This document shows, in pieces, positions 7,746 through 11,212 of a DNA stretch of 11,212 nucleotides (position 1 is its first letter; the number at the start of each line of letters is the position of its first letter). Location: the NCBI GenBank assembly GCA_030154385.1, contig JASKJZ010000043.1, forward strand, positions 1 through 11,212, in the 5' to 3' direction. The notes beneath the pieces are model-generated. The model was not told the origin of the DNA. It did no database searches and saw nothing but the letters and a program-made list of their open reading frames with translations. The stretch comes from Clostridiales bacterium (lineage in GTDB: Bacteria > Bacillota_A > Clostridia > Lachnospirales > Lachnospiraceae). The translations under genes and the position numbers were made by a program.

Positions 7746-8513
7746 ATGAATATCAAGATATTGGTGGCCACACATAAAAAATACCGCATGCCTTCCGATG
7801 AAATGTATTTCCCTATCCACGTTGGAAAAGCAGGAAAAAATCTCGAGCTCGGTTATGTTGGCGATAATACCGGAGACCACATTTCAGAAAAGAACAGCAC
7901 CTTTTGTGAATTGACAGGAATTTATTGGGCTTATAAAAATCTAGATGCCGAATATATTGGATTGACACATTATAGACGGCATTTTACACGCTATAACAAG
8001 GGACGGGACAAGTTCGGTAATATTCTAAGTCAAAACCAGCTTGAGTCTCTCCTTCGCGAAACCAGCATTATACTCCCAAAGAAGCGGCATTATTTTATTG
8101 AAACCAATTATTCGCATTATATCCATGCCCATCACAAGGAAGGCATCGATTTACTGGGAGAAATTATACGGAAAAAACATCCTTCTTATCTGGCTTCCTA
8201 TGATAATTTTATGAAGCGCACCAGTGCGCACATGTTCAATATGTTCATCATGAGAAAGGATTACTTCGACGCTTTTTGTAAATGGATGTTTCCCATTTTA
8301 TTTGAAATCGAAAAGAGGCTCGATATTACCGACTACTCCACCTATGAAAAGCGCGTTTTTGGTTTTTTGGCAGAGCGAATGTTAGATATTTGGATTGATG
8401 CAAATCATCTCTCCTACAAGGAGCTTCCGATTATGTTTATGGAGTCTCAAAACTGGTTGGCCAAAGGCTTCGCTTTCCTAAAGCGTAAATTTGTACCAAC
8501 CTATAAAATATAA
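7746..8513 (+). CDS. DUF4422 domain protein, probable glycosyltransferase of cell-surface polysaccharide
   Basis: The only clear plus-strand gene, 255 residues, matching the single-domain DUF4422 family found in capsule and wall-polysaccharide loci and believed to act as glycosyltransferases. Seen: the N-terminal strand IKILVATHKKY (3-13), GDNTGDHIS (39-47), the block FCELTGIYWAYKNLDAEYIG and then LTHYRRHF (53-80), AHMFNMFIMRK (161-171) and VFGFLAERMLDIW (204-216). No signal peptide or membrane helix is seen, so it should be cytosolic or membrane-associated, with a basic C-terminus FLKRKFVPTYK. The ribosome site is weak (CAGG about 11 bases before the ATG). It is divergent from licD-LCP and converges with metH, with stop codons 2 bp apart and no terminator between. 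The acceptor sugar is unknown; a shared role with licD in one glycopolymer is inferred from position. Confidence 0.88.
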   Translation: MNIKILVATHKKYRMPSDEMYFPIHVGKAGKNLELGYVGDNTGDHISEKNSTFCELTGIYWAYKNLDAEYIGLTHYRRHFTRYNKGRDKFGNILSQNQLESLLRETSIILPKKRHYFIETNYSHYIHAHHKEGIDLLGEIIRKKHPSYLASYDNFMKRTSAHMFNMFIMRKDYFDAFCKWMFPILFEIEKRLDITDYSTYEKRVFGFLAERMLDIWIDANHLSYKELPIMFMESQNWLAKGFAFLKRKFVPTYKI

Positions 8514-8515
8514 GT

Positions 8516-10975
8516 TTATATTCCTAACAACTCTTTTACGAGCAGGACGGCCTCCTTCGCATCCTTTGAGTAGCCGTCCGCTCCAATCTCATCTGCAAAG
8601 CTTTTTGTAATAACCGCGCCGCCAATGATTATTTTTGCTGCTACTCCCTCTTTCCTTGCCAGCATAACCACTCGTTTCATTTCCATCATAGTCGTTGTCA
8701 TGAGCGCTGACAAGCCAATCACATCTGCATGCTTCTCCTTAGCGACCCGAATAATTTCATCTGCTGGTACATCCTTTCCAAGATCAATCACATCAAAACC
8801 ATAGTTTTTGAGCATTAATACAACCAGATTTTTCCCAATGTCATGAATATCACCTGCTACAGTAGCCATCACTATACAGCCAAGCTTTTTTACTTCTCCC
8901 TTTGACGCAAGCATTGGCTCCAAATAATCGATTGCCTTTTTCATAGCCTGTGCACTGCTTATGAGCTGTGGAAGGAAATAAATCTTTTTATCAAATAGCT
9001 CCCCTGTCTCATTAATCGCTGGAATGAGTCGATTATCCACGATCATAGAAGCTGTTTCTCCCTCAGATAAGGCTTTATTTACATCATCTAGAATGGTTCG
9101 ATCATTTCCCTTTAGTACATCCAAATAAATTGGATGCTTGCTTTCCTCACGGACTTCCTTTGCTCCCGCAGCTTCGACTTTTTGCGGCTTCGATGCGGTA
9201 CTAGAAACCGCTAAAGGATGTGCTGATACCTGTTCAATGTAGCGAAGTGACGCTCCCTCCTTATTTTGCAGCAAATCCGTCGCAAAAGCCATGCCCATCA
9301 ACATAGTCTGGGATGGATTTGCAATTGCCATCGTTAATCCTTCTCGTATTGCTAAGGATAAGAATGCACTATTTACAAACATACGCTCTGGAAGTCCAAA
9401 AGAGATGTTAGACAATCCACAGATTGTCGCCAGAGAAAGCTCCATCTTACAATAGCGAATCGTTTCTAAGGTTTCCAGGGCTGCGTTTTGGTTCGCACCA
9501 ACCGTCGTAACAAGCCCATCCACTATGATATCCTCTTTTGTCAGACCAAGCGAATATGCCCGTTCCAAGATTTTATGAATAATCTCCTTCTTTTCCTCTA
9601 AATTCTTTGGAAGTCCAGCATCTGATAAGGGGAGCAGCACAAACATCGCTCCGTATTTTTTTGCAAGAGGAATCAGCTTTTCGAACTTTTCACGCTCCAG
9701 ACTAATGGAATTAATCAAAGCACGGCCAGGGTAAATACGAAGTGCATGCTCAAGCACCGAAATATAGCTAGAATCAATACATAAGGGAAGATTGCTGACC
9801 TTTAAAACTTCATATATAACCTTTTGCATCATCTGGTCTTCATCAATTCCATTCATGCCCATATTGATGTCAAGAATTGCGGCTCCAAGTGCTTCCTGCT
9901 CCTGTGCCATCTTAACCACAATGTCCATTTTCCCTTCCAATAGCTCCGCCTGCAAAGCCTTTTTTCCCGTGGGATTGATACGTTCCCCAACCACAAGAAA
10001 AGGATCCTCCAAACCAAAGGATAGGGTGTTTCGCTCATTCGTTAACAAACGTCTCTTACTGGTATTCCTGCTTGGAAGAGAGCGATTTTCTATGTTTTTC
10101 TTGAATGCCCTGATATGTTCTGGTGTGGAGCCACAGCAGCCACCAACAATTGAGGCTCCTGCATGAACAAGCTTCATCGCCTCAACAGAGAACGCTTCTG
10201 CTTCCAGATCATAGACAGTAATCCCTTCCTCTAGATGTGGTAACCCTGCATTGGGCTTTGCAATCAATGGTATCGTCACATAAGGCTGCATCGCCTCCAC
10301 TACAAGGCACATCTTTTCTGGACCAGTTGAACAATTCACTCCGACTGCATCCACTCCCATTGCTTCCATAACAACCGCTGCTGTAACAGGGTCTGTGCCA
10401 TATAGGGTTCGCATATCCTCCTCGAAGGTCAACGTCACCATAAGCGGAAGATCACAGGATTCCTTAACTGCCAAAACAGCCGCCCTGCATTCTTGCAGGC
10501 TCATCATAGTCTCTATTACAAATAAATCGACCCCAGCATCCAGTAATCCTGCAACCTGTTCCTTGTAAACCTCTACTAATTCTTCAAAATCAAGCGTTCC
10601 GATGGGAAATAGCTGCTCCCCCGTCATCGTAAGATCTCCTGCGACAAAAATATCCTTACCATTCGCTTGCTTTGCTTCCTCCTTTACTGCAATGGAGATC
10701 TGAGCCAGTTCCCGATTCATAGAAATCACCTGCTCATGTAAACCATACTCCGATAATTTAATCCGATTGCAGGTAAATGTTGGTGCATACAGGATATCAG
10801 AGCCTGCATCTACAAATTCTCTTTGCAGCTCCTTCATAATGTCCTTATGTTCCAAAATCCATTTTTCAGGACATACACCAATTGGCATACCTCTTTGTAT
10901 TAAATTAGAGCCGGTTGCTCCGTCCAGCATGATTAACCTTTGGTTTGTCAATTTTTTAAATTCTTGTTTTGTCAT
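8516..10975 (-). CDS. metH: Cobalamin-dependent methionine synthase without reactivation domain
   Basis: Cytosolic methyltransferase moving the methyl group of 5-methyltetrahydrofolate to homocysteine via cobalamin. The 819 residues hold the modules in MetH order. The homocysteine-binding barrel (1-293) begins RLIMLDGATGSNL and has zinc ligands C215 (GVNCSTGPE) and C280-C281 (GGCCGS). The pterin-binding barrel (about 320-575) begins VVGERINPTGKK and includes DINMGMNG and CIDSS. The helical cobalamin cap spans about 605-690. The cobalamin Rossmann domain (696-819) has GDIHDIGKN with the axial H711, S756 in GLSALMT, and GG785-786. The C-terminal SAM-binding reactivation domain of E. coli MetH (about 1227 residues) is absent, as in Thermotoga and many clostridia, so a separate reactivase must exist. 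The ATG has AAGGTGA upstream and lies 11 bp after the preceding stop codon, suggesting co-transcription. No cobalamin or SAM riboswitch is visible. Confidence 0.95.
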   Translation of the reverse strand: MTKQEFKKLTNQRLIMLDGATGSNLIQRGMPIGVCPEKWILEHKDIMKELQREFVDAGSDILYAPTFTCNRIKLSEYGLHEQVISMNRELAQISIAVKEEAKQANGKDIFVAGDLTMTGEQLFPIGTLDFEELVEVYKEQVAGLLDAGVDLFVIETMMSLQECRAAVLAVKESCDLPLMVTLTFEEDMRTLYGTDPVTAAVVMEAMGVDAVGVNCSTGPEKMCLVVEAMQPYVTIPLIAKPNAGLPHLEEGITVYDLEAEAFSVEAMKLVHAGASIVGGCCGSTPEHIRAFKKNIENRSLPSRNTSKRRLLTNERNTLSFGLEDPFLVVGERINPTGKKALQAELLEGKMDIVVKMAQEQEALGAAILDINMGMNGIDEDQMMQKVIYEVLKVSNLPLCIDSSYISVLEHALRIYPGRALINSISLEREKFEKLIPLAKKYGAMFVLLPLSDAGLPKNLEEKKEIIHKILERAYSLGLTKEDIIVDGLVTTVGANQNAALETLETIRYCKMELSLATICGLSNISFGLPERMFVNSAFLSLAIREGLTMAIANPSQTMLMGMAFATDLLQNKEGASLRYIEQVSAHPLAVSSTASKPQKVEAAGAKEVREESKHPIYLDVLKGNDRTILDDVNKALSEGETASMIVDNRLIPAINETGELFDKKIYFLPQLISSAQAMKKAIDYLEPMLASKGEVKKLGCIVMATVAGDIHDIGKNLVVLMLKNYGFDVIDLGKDVPADEIIRVAKEKHADVIGLSALMTTTMMEMKRVVMLARKEGVAAKIIIGGAVITKSFADEIGADGYSKDAKEAVLLVKELLGI

Positions 10976-10986
10976 ACGTTCACCTT

Positions 10987-11212
10987 CTACTGATTCATTA
11001 ATATCGCACGCGCTTTCTCATATTGAAAACGCTGCAATGCTTCCATTGATGCCTCAAGCATTTTCTTTTGTGACTTTCCTATATTGGCTCCCTTAAGAAG
11101 TGCAAGCTCATTCATTGCTAATTCATCTTCATATGCCTCGATAAGACTTAAGATATGGTCTATCCTTCCAGTTATCTCATCTTCGCTAAAATACAAAGCA
11201 TCACCTACTTTT
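10987..11212 (-). CDS. Unidentified gene, probably a 3' fragment (partial at the right edge)
   Basis: The frame stays open to the right edge and ends 11 bp before metH, so it is probably co-transcribed with it. The visible 75 codons are soluble, charged and helix-rich. They contain RIDHILSLIEAYEDELAMNE and GKSQKKMLEASMEALQRFQY and end EKARAILMNQ. There is no membrane segment or recognisable catalytic motif. It could be a complete 69-residue protein starting at TTG (11196), which has an SD-like AGGTGAT just upstream, or the C-terminus of a larger protein starting outside the window. The amphipathic tail resembles helical ends that follow receiver or Hpt-like domains in hybrid signalling proteins, but this is a weak impression. 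It does not look like a MetH reactivation domain. Confidence 0.55.
   Translation of the reverse strand, partial: KVGDALYFSEDEITGRIDHILSLIEAYEDELAMNELALLKGANIGKSQKKMLEASMEALQRFQYEKARAILMNQ

Noticed and set aside
7634..7789. Longer licD reading frame with a hydrophobic N-terminus starting at 7789
   Set aside because: It would overlap the divergent DUF4422 gene and cover both promoters, and it has no ribosome site. The GAGG-spaced ATG at 7633 gives the usual LicD N-terminus.
8545..8579. GGACGGC and GCCGTCC inverted repeat as a terminator for the DUF4422 gene
   Set aside because: It has a 21-base loop, no T-run on either strand, and lies within the conserved end of metH; probably chance.
10976..11212. 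Cobalamin or SAM riboswitch upstream of metH
   Set aside because: The region is coding and closely spaced to metH, and none of the conserved riboswitch elements is present. Any leader would have to be beyond the right edge.

Overview
The window reads as a low-GC Gram-positive chromosome, most likely a Lachnospiraceae-type clostridium. This is inferred from the strong AGGAGG-type ribosome sites, the YesN-like response regulator start, the ROK glucokinase with a Cys-rich zinc motif, and a cobalamin-dependent methionine synthase without a reactivation domain. It looks like ordinary core and near-core chromosome. I see no insertion sequence, phage gene, CRISPR array or rRNA. Apart from one gene, everything is on the minus strand, so transcription runs right to left. 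The longest stretch without a gene is about 240 bp (2069-2311), and it holds a promoter, a palindrome and a terminator.

From right to left on the minus strand: the 3' part of an unidentified gene lies 11 bp upstream of metH, a three-module cobalamin methionine synthase. metH converges on the only plus-strand gene, a DUF4422 sugar-transferase-like protein, with 2 bp between their stop codons. That gene is divergent from a licD-LCP pair (phosphodiester-type sugar decoration plus LytR-CpsA-Psr wall-polymer ligase). The two promoters overlap at their -10 boxes. This block is probably a small cell-wall glycopolymer module. Next come ilvN and ilvC (branched-chain amino acid synthesis, without ilvB or ilvD nearby) ending in a hairpin terminator. 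A six-transmembrane chemoreceptor with its own promoter follows, then tRNA-Pro(CGG) with its own promoter and a strong terminator.

The left part is a sugar-phosphate unit, glcK (ROK glucokinase) then manA (type I mannose-6-phosphate isomerase). It is driven from a good promoter that abuts a perfect 24-bp palindrome. The first 36 codons of a response regulator follow at the left edge, probably co-transcribed.

No clearly new multi-gene system is visible. The points most worth a second look are regulatory and biochemical. They are the mutually exclusive divergent promoters between licD and the DUF4422 gene, the palindrome at the glcK promoter, a TTG-start LCP gene fused stop-to-start to licD, a KARI whose cofactor loop has Tyr and Glu where Arg is usual, and a chemoreceptor with no HAMP or extracellular domain.
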